From contig SZWC01018880.1 of assembly GCA_023375785.1 (NCBI GenBank), positions 6,443 to 45,667 of the forward strand: a stretch of DNA of 39,225 nt, in the 5' to 3' direction. The translations under genes were made by a program, and so were the position numbers. Under the pieces are notes generated by a model. That model made no database searches. It was not told where the DNA came from and was given only the letters and a program-made list of their open reading frames with translations. Below, piece after piece: positions 1 to 11,689 of the stretch. Within the stretch, counting starts at the first letter, position 1. Each line of letters opens with the position of its first letter. This DNA comes from Penium margaritaceum (lineage: Eukaryota > Streptophyta > Zygnematophyceae > Desmidiales > Peniaceae).

Positions 1-22
1 GGGGGGGGGGGGGGGGGGGGGG
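1..22. repeat. Homopolymer G run at window edge
   Basis: Twenty-two consecutive G bases open the window. A pure G tract exactly at the sequence start is more likely a contig-end artefact or a collapsed low-complexity edge than a biological feature. Confidence 0.8.
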
Positions 23-1584
23 TCTACTTATTCTGGAAGGGGGATGCTGAACTCATTCTCGCCATTGCAAGCGTGGAGGGAGGTGCACGCCCGTGGAGGT
101 CACGGCTGTCTGGGGAAAAACTCCTCGGTCAAGAACACAACACTGCATCCTCCACTGCCCCCATGTCACAGTGCTCAGACGAGGTTAATTGCTACATGAG
201 CCACTTGTTTGCAGAAGGGGCATTGAACTGGAATCTGCACCAGTTTTCATTCAGCACAAACTGCCCTATGTCTCCCCCATGGTCGTTGAAGAAAGGTTTG
301 TGGATTGTGCTATGACGATGACATTCCCTCGTGGTTGCGGTGGGCCCTGTTGCTCATGTTGCAGGTGTTTTTGGTTTCCTTCTTCTGAAGGCTGCATCCC
401 AGCTCATCTTCTTCACTCCACAGCCTTTGTTTGCCATCCCACCGGTGCTGTTGCTGCTGCTTAGTCTCCTCTCTGCCTCAGCTTCTATGTTCTTACCTTA
501 GATCTGGTCTGTCCTTGGCAGTGAGACCAACTAAGAAAAACCAACTAAAAATGTGAAGCCGTTCTGCCAGGAAGATTTTGTGGTCTACCATGTCTAGCAA
601 ATCTTGTTGTTCAACTGAAGGAGAGACCTTTGCAGCTATATCTGAAAGTCAAATCATGTTTTGACAATTCTACCTTGAATTGAGAAGAGTATTTTGTAGT
701 TTATCATTATGTTTCATAGATGTTCCGCAGGTAAACCAGCATTTAAGCATAGAACACAGAATTTCTCAGACATGGGTTTTCTGCACATCATTCAAGTGCA
801 ACTTAGGTTTATTGAAGTGAGTAAATCAGGGTATGTTCTGCAAGTGAAGTGTTGGTATTCATTGAGAACAAGTGTGAATCATCCTTTGCTGCAATGCTCG
901 CCACATCTGAAGGTTCTACAGGGAGTAAATCAGGGTATGTTCTGCAATGAAAGGGACAGTCTTTCAAGGTAGCCCACCTTCAGGCAGATGCCGAGATGAT
1001 TACAAGCCATCAGTTGATCAACTCGGGCATTCACAGGACAGGACAGGGCTGTATTGGTAGGTGCCAGGTGGTAATGCTTTCTGCAGGTATTGGCATGTCG
1101 TTGTTAGTTCGTTGATTTCCACAGGACGTGTGTGCTGTTGGTACACTTGTCACATCCCACAGTGCTTTGCTCCACAACAGTGGCCTCCCTTCAGTCAACG
1201 TCAACCTAAACCAGTTGGAACAGAGATTGTGTACCAGATGTTTCCTTTCCTTAAACTTACACTGCAAACGAGTGCAAGATATCGTGCCATGGATGGTTCG
1301 GGTAGGAGGACATGACATAGGTGTCACAACTGGTTGTTAAGTACCATTACGTTGTGCAGCACCGGTTCTGGACGTCAGCGGGGGCGTTCAAAGAGAAATC
1401 GGTTTGTATTTTCATGTAGTAGGAAGGCTACCGCTTGATTCAGACTGGTATGTACTTACAATGAGCTAACATCACTCAATGAGGAGACTAGATCTCATTC
1501 ATTTCCAACACCTATTGTTCACAAGCCACAGAAAGCTGTAGCAAAGCATTAGAGGATTTCAAACAATATGTGCACGACGTTGAC
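23..1584. other. Non-coding stretch downstream of H3.3
   Basis: No reading frame here looks like a protein I recognise; the short open frames on both strands overlap and lack a domain. The only structure seen is a 25-bp exact direct repeat (819-843 and 923-947) spaced 104 bp apart. The right end (about 1400-1584) should contain the 3' untranslated region of the minus-strand H3.3 gene. No histone 3' stem-loop is visible there, which fits a polyadenylated replacement histone. Confidence 0.5.
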
Positions 1585-2355
<771 letters not shown>

Positions 2356-2826
2356 CTCTGCTGTGGAAAGTGGACCAGCTACTCAAGGGCGGCAGGTGAA
2401 CTGGAGTCAACAAAACTGGGAGGTGGCTGAGAGTAGCTGGGAACTGGCTGGGAGACTACTGGGAGGTATCTGGAGGGTACCCTGGTGATGGATGCCTGGT
2501 CCTTCAGAAATGGCGGAGCTGTTCTACTGGAGGAAATCTGATGACAGAACCGTGCGTCAGAAAATGAAACTCTCCTAGTGATGATGGGACTTATGTATGT
2601 GGAAGACGTGGGAAATCTATGGCAAACCTCTTCCAGCGACCAATCAGAGGGGATGGAAGCCAGAAGCCGTGGGAGGGACCTAAGGGTGGGGTGACAACCC
2701 CCGTGAGGACGTAGCGTGCGGCCCTAGCAGCACCTTGAGCAAAATTCACCCGCCATATTGATTATCTTGTGTAGTAACCTTAGGTTATCAAAAGTTAGCA
2801 CCAGAAATTCCGTTTCTGCAGCCCTC
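2356..2826. promoter_or_regulatory. Intergenic region between divergent genes, probable H3.3 promoter/5'UTR
   Basis: This is the upstream side of the minus-strand H3.3 gene and also of the tentative plus-strand gene starting at 2827. A CCAAT box (CCAATCAG, 2640-2647, read on the plus strand) sits about 290 bp from the H3.3 start codon. CCAAT motifs are common in histone promoters. No convincing TATA box was picked out. The promoter role is inferred from position. Confidence 0.4.
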
Positions 2827-3621
2827 ATGCCACGCTCGACAAACACGCTGGTAGCGTCGTCGAGTTGCCCACAAAAAATAGGTTTTTCCGCTAGTCGGAG
2901 CCAAGGCTTGCCGGTCGTCTTTGCAGCGCTGTCGGGAGGGCGACCTACCGCTCTGCCGTCGCAACGCATGGTCAGTCGCAACAGATGCGCATGCGATGTC
3001 CCCCTCATTCCCTCGCATCCTAAGGTCCCGTTTGCAAAACAGACCTTTCCTTCTTCACTGCGCTTCGACGTCTCCCGTGTACCGTTTAATATGCAGGTAG
3101 CTTTCCCTTGCTTCAACCATTCGTGTGAGGCGGCAGGGTACATTATCTCCATTCGTGCCAGGCTGATCGAGGGCTTCACAAATGGGTCTCATCGTAAACC
3201 GATCGCCAACAATCGCCATGAAGAGACGTCGATAAACCGGAATTGCAAGCCAAGGCACTAGTCTGGTCAATCTAAAATCCATGCATCAGCTTAGAAATTT
3301 CTCCGTGTAGGAATTTCTCCGTGGGCCCGCAGGTAAATCCCGTCGATCAAATACTGCGAAAACGCCCTTCATTGTCATGTTATGTGGGCTATGCGGATTG
3401 CTGCTTGCACCCAACCCAAGGAGACATCCACCGCAGACATCGAACCAGGCGGAAAGGCGTATCAAGGGATAGACTTTGGACGGCCTCGATTTCGTCACAA
3501 GTACGTGAGGCCGGCTAATCAAAGGGCAAGCGTGGTCCACGGAAAGCTTCTGCATGGCCCAACGCCTCGGATGGAGCGAAGGTTTTCTCCCGAAGAAATC
3601 CAGTATTACCTAATTCATTAG
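2827..3621 (+). CDS. Tentative split gene, possibly organelle-targeted protein; not recognised
   Basis: I do not recognise this product. From the ATG at 2827 the frame reads MPRSTNTLVASSSCPQKIGF and continues rich in Ser, Arg and Ala with few acidic residues, as in chloroplast or mitochondrial transit peptides. A possible donor (CAG|GTAGCT) is at 3096/3097 and possible acceptors (CCCGCAG at about 3332, ACCCAAG at about 3420) follow. A downstream frame contains GGKAYQGIDFGRPRFRHKYV and ends EEIQYYLIH with TAG at 3619-3621; it has balanced, protein-like composition. The exon linkage is my inference: no acceptor tested by eye gives a unique, obviously correct join. The gene would be divergent from H3.3 with about 470 bp between start codons. 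It could instead be unrelated open frames in GC-rich sequence. Confidence 0.27.
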
Positions 3622-4286
3622 TCCCAGGTCATGATTTTGCCGAATATTTGCAGAGAGTTAACAAGGGGTGAGGGCTGAATGCAAGGTGTGCATGGATACC
3701 AACGTGGATTGACTGTCCAGAAACAACAAGCTAAGCTAAACAAAAAGCTACCTAAAAATTTCACATGAAGAAGAAAAGTGATTCAAGAAAGGAAGAAAGG
3801 AACGTAAGTAGTTACCGATGTTTTGGTAAGGTAGTGTGTGAATGTATGAAAAATTTAATAAGAAACATTTTTTTGGAGAAAGGAACTAGGATTAAAAACC
3901 TTATATGTGCTTAAAGCCATGTATAAACATGTCTACGAGTAAGATACATCACATCTATCTTATCAATGAGAGGACAAAACCATTGGTCGACTAGACCAAA
4001 TCCGTAGTTCGTGAAGGTCTCCGACCCCCAAGCCATCCCGTCCAACCAACCACAGGCCAAAGACCCCCACTCCACTCAACCACGTGGTGTCTGTCGCACA
4101 CTGAACTCCCCGGCCTAGAAGTGAGCCGGCCTCGGCGTCTCCAAGTTGTACTCGGACCCCAACACTCTGGTACGAATTTAATAGAATGGAAGAAATCCTT
4201 GGCCGACTATGCCAAAACCGCGGTGTTTGAGGGTCTCCGACCCTCGAGGCGGAACAAACAAAAATGGCAGGACAAACAAAGAAGGG
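3622..4286. repeat. Intergenic AT-rich stretch, then a diverged 45-bp direct repeat pair
   Basis: 3622-3960 is AT-rich with no coding signal. Two related segments lie at 3983-4027 and 4199-4243, each beginning TTGG(T/C)CGACTA and ending GGTCTCCGACCC; they are direct copies 216 bp apart with several substitutions. They look like the remains of a tandem or dispersed repeat. No open frame of interest is present. Confidence 0.45.
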
Positions 4287-5005
4287 TGCAACTCGCATAT
4301 ACCCGATTTTTGGAACAATAAAACCCATCCCCCAACCTTCGAACATGAAATATCCAAAATACCCATAAGACGCCGCTACCGCTCGAGCAGTACCAACGAA
4401 ATGGGGAAAAAGTGCATGTTATACGTCGGCAACGCATGACATGCGACTTCATCCACAACGATCACAAACCCCAAAGTAGCTACGTTTGTGATAATTGCGA
4501 ATGAGGTTTGTGCAAGGTTGCTACGAAGTTCGAAACTCCCCATGCGTTGAAAGGCCTGCGCAAACATTGAAACCCAAATCCCTTGAGTTTAGTGAATGAT
4601 TAATCAATTTAAGTTTTGTGCTTCAAATGAAGGATTGATGATTGAACTTGATGCATTTGTTTTTGTTTACCCTAAGTTGCTGGCCCGATTTTCGAAGAGC
4701 CCCTTGCGATCGAGTACTCTGGCCGATCGACGATCAGGGACGAAAGCCGCTCATCGTGGGCCTCGCAATACATCAATCGACGAGCAGCCAATGGACAATT
4801 GGCGAGTTATTTGACATCGCTTGTCATCGCTGACCGTCGATTGGCCGAATGGCCATGACCTTTTTTTTTTTGCTCAGTTGTCGACGCATGCCGCGAGCGA
4901 GCATGATTTCGGGTTGGGCTTCTTAGTATTTTCTTGCCGGTACTGGACGGATGAGAGTCACGGTTTATGTTTTATGCGCATCTGAGCTATTTTTTCCAAC
5001 AAAAG
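4287..5005 (+). repeat. Dispersed repeat X, copy A
   Basis: About 720 bp that aligns, in reverse complement, with 15084-15431 joined to 27484-27908 (copy B, split by a copia insertion). Shared landmarks in order are: TATACCCGATTTTTGGAACA near 4298; a block around the CGCATGACATGCGACTTCAT segment at about 4430; CAAACCTCATTCGC-like sequence in reverse; an ACTCCCCATGCG segment near 4540; a CTGGCCCGATTTTCG block near 4680; a run of T followed by GCTC at 4861-4875; and GCCGCGAGCGAGCATGATTT at about 4890. It has no long open frame, so it is probably a non-autonomous element. Its class is unknown. Confidence 0.65.
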
Positions 5006-5246
5006 GATAGCCTCCTTTTGTTCGATGTCATTCGTCATTGGTTGTCCTTGTACCTCAAGTGGGCGATAGTTGTGCTTTGTGTATGCCATCCTTACACCTA
5101 GTGTACGTCGTCCTAAGGTCTCGAATGCCTTCCCCTTCATGTGTGTATAGCGTTTGTTGCACCTCGTGTGCATTTTGTCATCCTGAGTGTTCTCTTGCGT
5201 GTTGCATCCTCACTCTCTCCCTCTCTTCCTCCTCCCACTCATTCTA

Positions 5247-5248
<2 letters not shown>
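5006..5248. other. Unassigned spacer
   Basis: No coding similarity, RNA gene or repeat boundary was recognised here. The segment lies between repeat X copy A and a CT microsatellite. Confidence 0.3.
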
Positions 5249-5308
<60 letters not shown>

Positions 5309-5457
5309 CCTCTCTCTCTCTCTCACGCACACATACACACACATACGTACATAAACAACACAAACACATACATGTACACATGCATACACACACACACACA
5401 CACCCTTGTGCAACAATAATTACATCTGGTTTTCACTCATGGAGTGGTTAAGATGTN

Positions 5458-5492
<35 letters not shown>

Positions 5493-5640
5493 CCTCTCTC
5501 TCTCTCTCACGCACACATACACACACATACGTACATAAACAACACAAACACATACATGTACACATGCATACACACACACACACACACCCTTGTGCAACAA
5601 TAATTACATCTGGTTTTCACTCATGGAGTGGTTAAGATGT
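5249..5640. repeat. (CT)n and (CA)n microsatellites, duplicated around a single N
   Basis: A CT run (from about 5252) is followed by a CA/CACATA-rich tract to about 5403 and then unique sequence to 5456. After a single N at 5457 the same order recurs (CT run, CA-rich tract, same unique tail) to 5640. The two halves look identical apart from CT-run length. Open frames of Ser-Leu or His-Thr repeats here are translations of the microsatellite and are not genes. Confidence 0.9.
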
Positions 5641-5686
5641 TATACCAAGAATGTTGGCATGAGATCCTCCACCACGTTTGAAGTGT

Positions 5687-6312
5687 TGTGATGTGAGTCA
5701 TCCCCATCTGTTTGCACAACTTACTTTGACCACTCAACGGTGTCCATGCTTGTGTAGATCCCTGATGCGGACCCAGCTGAAACTGGAGCATTGTCGTGTG
5801 TTGTTCCACCCATCAGCAGCTGCCTAACAACTGCCACGACGTCCCAAGTGCTTGCTCGTGCCTTCTATAGTTTTTCTAAAGCATATCGGATTTTCTCTGT
5901 GAACTGGCCAATTGGCATATTATGCATTGTCCATCCGCCGATGCTGAACCAATGCGTGTGACAAGTCGTAATGACAGGCTCAAGAATCTGCATGTCTAGG
6001 TTCAGGCAATAATGTGTTTGGATGCATGTGCGCGGGGTTAGAGCCAAGACAATGGTTTGGGAATGGTTTTGGAACAAACTAGCACTGTCGCGTGCAGCAC
6101 CCGTACTGCGCCGCGACAGATAGTTATTTTGTGTCCTTGTCAGATGCCATTCCTCTTTGCATGCTGGGCTATTGGAGCTTATGAGACCTTGCACGTCTCC
6201 GTAGTCCAACCCTTTCTGTTCCTTTCACCTGCTTGCTTGCTATTACGTTAGCTGACTAGACAATATCGCCATGTTAGTGGTAACAAGGCTCGGAAGCTTC
6301 CTACCACCTTCT
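5687..6312 (+). repeat. LTR of copia family 2, copy at left (5' LTR of a truncated element)
   Basis: Aligns along its length with the LTRs at 29140-29780 and 36887-37369. Landmarks shared by all three are GTGTCCATGC(T/C)(T/C)GTG near the start, ATGCGGAC(C/T)(C/G)AGCTG, a GCGCCGCG segment in the middle, TTATGAGAC(C/T)TTGCACGTCTC near 6180, and GGAAGCTTC near the end. It is immediately followed by a primer-binding site, so it is a 5' LTR. It keeps a middle segment that the 36887-37369 LTR lacks. Confidence 0.8.
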
Positions 6313-6314
6313 TA

Positions 6315-6326
6315 TGGTATCAGAGC
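6315..6326 (+). promoter_or_regulatory. Primer-binding site for initiator tRNA-Met
   Basis: TGGTATCAGAGC, the classical plant copia primer-binding site complementary to the 3' end of initiator tRNA-Met, located 2 bp after the LTR end. It fixes the element's orientation as plus. Confidence 0.85.
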
Positions 6327-8420
6327 AGCGAGATTCCTCTCACAGAGCTGAATAGCAGAGACTCAGCATCGGCAATGGTAGTGAGAATCACAACTCTAGC
6401 TGAAAACTTGGAATCCACCATAGTAGACAATGGCAGTCAAGACGTCGCTGAGATGTGTGTAGTAGCAACATCACCATGCGTCCGCCTCGAGTGGATGGCA
6501 ACGGTAGCATTGACAGTGTGAGTCACCGTCGCCGCCAAAGTAGCAGCAATGATGGTGTGGTACAGGAGCAATAGAGTAGCAGCAACGTCCAATACCAACA
6601 GTAGTTATTGGCAGCAACACCAAGTAGTAGTAATGTAGAGCTTCGATAGCGAGCAGCAACAGTTGTGGTGAGTTGTTGCAACTGCCCTTTATAGCAACAA
6701 TGTGTTAAAACAACAAGTAAAGACACTGGGAGTTGGTAGTAGCAGCAGCGCACGACAGCGGTACCTTATAGCCGCAGCAACGGTGATAGTAGGCAGCACT
6801 AGCAGCGTGCGGCAGGAGCACTATCCAATACTAGTAGCAACAACGGCAACAACACGCAACAGTAATAGCCGACAACAACAACACTGGTGTAGCAATAGCA
6901 ACAGTAGTAGTGGCAACAGTGCAGTAGTAGCAGTCGTAGTAGCGACACCAGCAAGCTGCTTAGCCATTAGCTGCACAACTTCGTGGCTGGAAAGTACTTT
7001 AGCAGTAGTAGTTGCTCCTGTGCAACACAGTACCGCATGGCAGCTGCATAGGTGCATAGTTATGGAGCTGTGCACCCCCGCAGCTACGTGGCAGCAGTGA
7101 CAGCAACCGCGGTAGTCGCGGCGACCAACGTCGCGGTTTTTGTGAGAAGGAGAGGACGAGTTCATCCCCTTCCCTTCCTCTCATGTAGAACCTAAAGAAT
7201 AAGGGATAAGATGTCGGTGTTAATATCATAACTGCTCACATTAATAATCCCTTGCTGACTTCAGCACTGGCCTCAGCCAATTTTTTTGGTTGGGACATCA
7301 TTTTTTGGCAGGATACCATCTTCTTCATAGACGCTCTCGGTTTCCCATTCTGAACACTTTGACCTTTAGATCTACACGGAGCGGCGCACATGGCGTAAGG
7401 GGGTGACAAGGAAAAAGAGCCGGCAGATCCATCCAGCTCTAGCTCCTGGTCAGGTTCGTTGAGCCCATGCACTCAGGCAATTGATCATCTACGACAGGAA
7501 CAACATTAGAACAGGTGCGAGCAACAGGCACTGCCTGTTGCTCTTAAGCAGATCCACACCTTGCTGTAAAGGCTACCGAGACTGAAGCAGTTCCGACCTG
7601 ACAGAGTTGGATGTACACCGCAATTCAGCAGACTAAACCCATTCCTCTGTTAAACAAGAGAAGGTACTTGAGGAGTAGGAAACAGAGGAGGAGGATGTAA
7701 CGCACGGACGCATGAGATTTGCATGTAGCTTAACCTGCTGCACCTCGTTTTACAGCAGACACCCGCGGATGCATCGATTGCACTAGCTTGACGACATGGA
7801 TGCCCGGACTCTCCTTCGACAGACTGACCATTGTAAAGGCGCCCGAGTGCTTGAGGTTGCTCTCCCCACAAAGCGATGACCGAAGGACTTCGTGACATTG
7901 CCATCCTAGTACGGCAGCGATGTTGGATGCGATTGATGGGAAGTTCACGTCCCGGTACAAGCTGATGCAGAGGGGGTTCAGCCCTACTACATGAGCTAGA
8001 TTCGGATTGTTGACACCCGCCAGACTGAGACAGCCATGAGAGCTATGTGTGGTTTGCTCTATGCTGTTCACTAGGACGGTTGTAGAATTTTGCCGGCTCA
8101 TGGACGTACGAGGGACAGGTGGAGGGGTCGGCCCTCGCCACGGGTGGGAGTTTCCCTTGATCTTGTTTGCTTGAAAGACTCATGTAGCAAGGGCTACCCG
8201 CCTCAGGGAATACCACTCCGTGTGTCAGGTTGCTTCGGAGTCGGTAACAACATGCTGGCACCGCGGGATGCGTATCTTTAGTCAGGTTGGTACTGGCAGG
8301 GGGTTCCAGCTGTCGGCGGTCAAGACCATCATGCCTGGTGCCCACATGGAGTGCATCGACCTCTTCACTTAACTTGATTGACCTACCTTCATCGAGTTGT
8401 CTGAGTCACTCGAGCTACAT
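6327..8420 (+). pseudogene. Truncated copia family 2 element: leader and gag remnant
   Basis: The sequence after the primer-binding site matches the region following the primer-binding site of the element at 29.1-37.4 kb. It opens with AGCAGCGAG, and a CAGCAGAGACGC-like segment follows. Further matches are GAGCGATGACCGAAGGACTT-like sequence at about 7873 (31530 in the other copy) and GGT(T/C)TGCTCTATGC at about 8051 (32077 in the other). It therefore contains the 5' leader and a degenerate gag but no protease, integrase or reverse transcriptase: it is truncated before pol. No continuous reading frame survives. The 3' limit is not sharp. Confidence 0.55.
6440..7110. repeat. Imperfect trinucleotide-rich tract (GTA/GCA/ACA)
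   Basis: About 670 bp dominated by AGC, AAC and TAG triplets (for example AGCAGCAACGGTGATAGTAG and neighbours). Frames on either strand give Ser/Thr/Val- or Leu/Cys-rich low-complexity peptides. The related element at 29.9 kb has only a short version of this tract, so it seems to have expanded in this copy. Confidence 0.6.
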
Positions 8421-8880
8421 CATTGTGCTCATTTGTACTATCTCCAACAGACGGGTTCCAAGGAGGCTGCTCAAGCGCATTAGGCGAGCCCTTTAGTGGT
8501 AGTGAAAGCTCCATCTCCTTCATTGTCCTATTCTTGAATTCTCTTGGCACATCTTGCACCTCCTTCATGGCGTCTTCCTTGAGCCGGCAACATTGGGAAA
8601 GCCGCCAAAACTCTTCGAGATGCCACCTTCATTTTTTTGGTTTTGGGACTGTGGGAGTCCTTGGTCTTGTGGTGGAGCTTTGCTCTAATATTTTTCCAAA
8701 GGAGGGAGGATGGAATCTTAGTAAGAGATGAAGAATAGGTGGCTTAAGGATGGGCACTCCCCACCCCGTCCAACCAATATCCATGTACATCCTCAAGGAA
8801 ACGGAGAAGCTGAGAGGAGTAAAAAATAAGAGCTCCTTAAGAGCTTTCCAACACTTCACAGCGCTTGAAATGGTTAATTC
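8421..8880 (-). pseudogene. Coding-like remnant of unknown element, minus strand
   Basis: On the minus strand a frame around 8460-8590 reads with normal protein composition (EDAMKEVQDVPREFKNRTMK, then a Pro/Leu-rich stretch), rich in Lys and Glu as in the regulatory ORFs of plant DNA transposons. No domain is recognised and stops lie on both sides, so it is probably a transposon gene fragment. The assignment rests on composition only. Confidence 0.2.
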
Positions 8881-9354
8881 ATAAGATCGTACTCCCCTAT
8901 GGTGTATCTGCTCACGTTATAGCTGTCGACGACATTTTTTCTATATTGTAGTCGTTGGAACCGTTGTGGAATTGGTCACGAGGATCATCTTGCTCTAAAA
9001 AATCACAGTGACGGGTGTGACTCTAGCTCTGACTCGTCATATGAGTTTGCGTAATGGTGTCCATAGCTCGCTAAAGGGATTTCTCCCTGTGCGTCACTCC
9101 GGGGACAATTGTCATCAATGGCCCGTGCAGAGAGATTTAGAACATTTCGAATGTCCAAGGATCCATTTTTGTTTTTACCTGGCCTCCTTGTTCTAGATCC
9201 CAAACGAGGAGGATATTGCTCCAAACTGGTGAGTTTGTACAAGTTTAATGGTTTTAAAACTTGAAGTTCATATTATACGAGCTTCGGTTTTGTTTTCGAC
9301 ACGTCCGCACAAAATTGTCACGTGTAATACACGATCAATGATTTTGCACCAACT

Positions 9355-9355
<1 letters not shown>
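8881..9355. other. Unassigned spacer
   Basis: No coding, RNA or repeat signal was recognised in this stretch. Confidence 0.3.

Positions 9356-9426
<71 letters not shown>
9356..9426. repeat. (CT)n microsatellite
   Basis: About 35 CT dinucleotides with a single interruption by G in the middle. The overlapping Ser-Leu open frame is a translation of the repeat. Confidence 0.95.
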
Positions 9427-9428
<2 letters not shown>

Positions 9429-9834
9429 CTCTATTTCTTGTCATTGTTCAATCAAATTAGTAAGGAGGGCAAGCGAGGACGAGGGTATGAAGCCTCAATC
9501 CTCGTCCTCAAACACCTTGTAATCAAGCCATCAGCTCGATCGGCCGCTGCTGGCTTGTCAACGAGTGGCTGGCCGGTCACCTAACCGACTGCCGGTCATT
9601 TAGCCGGCCGACCTTTAGCTCGCCGACATTAATTGAGTTGCTTGCTATAGCAATGAGTGGCTACAAACCACCCTCTTGTTATTGCGATGTGGGAGGGCCG
9701 AACCGGCCCTCCCATTGCAAACGCAGCCGGGAATTTGGAGTCCTTTTCAAATGAGTGACTTTGGCAAATCAACAATAAATGAAGAAAGTCGGTGATTATC
9801 GACCATACTAGCCTTCAAATAAAATGCTATCAAT

Positions 9835-10040
9835 TGACTGTTGTTGAGGACGATCAATCAGTGACACTTGACAACGACTGTCGATTGTCTAGTTGGTCTT
9901 GCCTTTATTTTCTTGGTCATTGACGCATATCGTAATCGAGCATGGAAATGAAATGGGCGTTTGATTCTGTTTACTTTCTGGTGCTAAGCGAATGAGAGAC
10001 ATGCTTTGCATTCTATGAATATCCGAGCTATTTTTCCCTC
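9835..10040 (+). repeat. Dispersed repeat X, diverged partial copy C
   Basis: Matches the right-hand part of copy A and, in reverse complement, the left end of copy B. It contains TTGGTCATTGACGCAT, a CGAGCATG segment, GCGAATGAGAGACATG and ATATCCGAGCTATTTTT, in the same order and spacing as 4864-5000. Divergence is clearly higher than between copies A and B. The left part (9440-9835) has GC-rich short inverted motifs but could not be aligned with confidence. Confidence 0.5.
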
Positions 10041-11650
10041 CCTCCCATGCCTCGAATGTAAGCTCTAAAACAACCAACTTTTCATTCTGACGGTTTTGAC
10101 ACAAATATATTGTTGATGCAATGTCACACGCATCTTGTGCTATAGTGCAGACATCAACACTGCCTACAAGCAATCCTAAACTCCTCTTTCCAGGATCTTG
10201 TGATTGTTCTAAGGGAGGGTTCATGGAAGGTTTAGAGTGGGCTTGAGACACCCATACATTAAAGGGGAACCTGTTGAAACATGCCACCGCAATGCCTAGT
10301 GGGTGGCCATTGGGGATATGATTTGAACATGATTTGCATGAAAACTGAGGACTTTGTGAATAAAGGAGGAGAAGGTTAAAAAGAGTGGTTTTAGTCAATC
10401 ACAATCGAAAAACGAGCACCTTTGCTTCTCTCTTTTCTTCAACAGGCAAATCTCCAATCAGTGGTCAGGGTTTTCTATCGTTCGGATGAACGGAGCTTGT
10501 GAAAGATACCATACACACACTGATATATAGTTTTATGTGTAGGTTTGTATGTTTAGGATGTACAACTTTGTGTTTTGTGCGGGCGCCACCCGCATAAAAT
10601 ACTAGATATCCTAAATCCTAAGGACAAGTGTCATCACTATCTACTTCTTATACAAAACAACGTACATATCACGAGATACATGTTAGAGAGGCATCCCTCA
10701 ATTTTGCCATCTGTCCCTCGTTACAGTCCAAGCTGTCATATCAGTTTCTAAATTCTTTGCATGATGGAACACTTCCTATAAGTTGTCTCTCTTGAGGAGC
10801 GTGTTTGCTGCCTCAAAGTTCAGCTAGGTCACCCTGTGCCTCTCCGTCCTCTTCTGACACGTTGACCTGTAGGACGTCTACGGAAACCATTGTAGCTGAC
10901 CTTTGATGACTCCAAAAGCCTGTGTATAACTGGCCCGAGGATCAACCCAAGACAGAGCAAATCCTTTGCTGGCTCATCCAATAGCGTGAATTTCGCTTCG
11001 AGTGCATCACCGCTGTTGATCCTGTCCCGAGTGGAACCTTCTCCAATAGCCTATGGTTTTGGCACAAGTGCTTTTTAGACGCATGCAACATCCATTTACG
11101 CGCATGCACTTGAGACCAAGGGTAAAGGCAAGGCGCCTGCCATTGACAAGTCCCGCTCGTCCGTTTCTGTCCTTGACCCAAAGGGAAATGGAAAAGCCCC
11201 TGCCTATGACGAGCCTCATTCAAAACGTCAGTATGCTCCATCAACCAGATCCATGCAATTGGGTTCGCTGATGATCCAGGAACCGTCTAAGTCGTGTATA
11301 ATCAACAGCAGCATCAACAGTGATCAGAACAGTGAGTACGACAACGAAGGCACTGCATCAACAGCAGCCAAGCGGAAGACGGTGTGCGTGGCCATGGTGC
11401 CATACAGTCCCCACCTGAAGAAACCAGTAGTACTAGGAAACGATGTCACAGGCGGTACTACGATTGGTTTGGTGGTGGAATTTTTTCATCTCGTACTGTG
11501 AAAAGCCACGCAGAATTCTATCTCACCGTCAAACATCTGTGTCGTATGATTCGCACACCCCGCGATCTGTGCATTTTCTAACGTCTCGCACCAAGCACCA
11601 TCACCAGCTCGTTCTACCTCAACACCAAGATCATGTGCTAACAGTAAGCA
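10041..11650. other. Mostly unassigned; may include the N-terminal part of the pogo-like gene
   Basis: A small hairpin (GCGGG-CGCCA-CCCGC) lies near 10580. From about 11120 a plus-strand frame reads GNGKAPAYDEPHSKRQYAPS and other charged low-complexity peptides, which could be the N-terminal region of the transposase that follows. No DNA-binding domain was recognised and no terminal inverted repeat was found. Confidence 0.3.
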
Positions 11651-11689
11651 AATGCAGTAATACAAGCACTCAAGGTTGAGCCCATGTCA

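Noticed and set aside
2724..3179. 151-codon minus-strand open frame upstream of H3.3
   Set aside because: No recognisable domain; it overlaps the plus-strand transit-peptide-like frame, which has the more protein-like start.
5038..5635. Ser-Leu-rich and His-Thr-rich open frames
   Set aside because: Direct translations of CT and CA microsatellites.
6315..6326. tRNA gene at the TGGTATCAGAGC site
   Set aside because: Only the primer-binding complement is present next to an LTR; no cloverleaf follows.
9889..10398. 169-codon minus-strand open frame
   Set aside because: Its C-terminal third falls inside repeat X copy C, and no domain or codon signal was seen in the rest; kept only as unassigned sequence.
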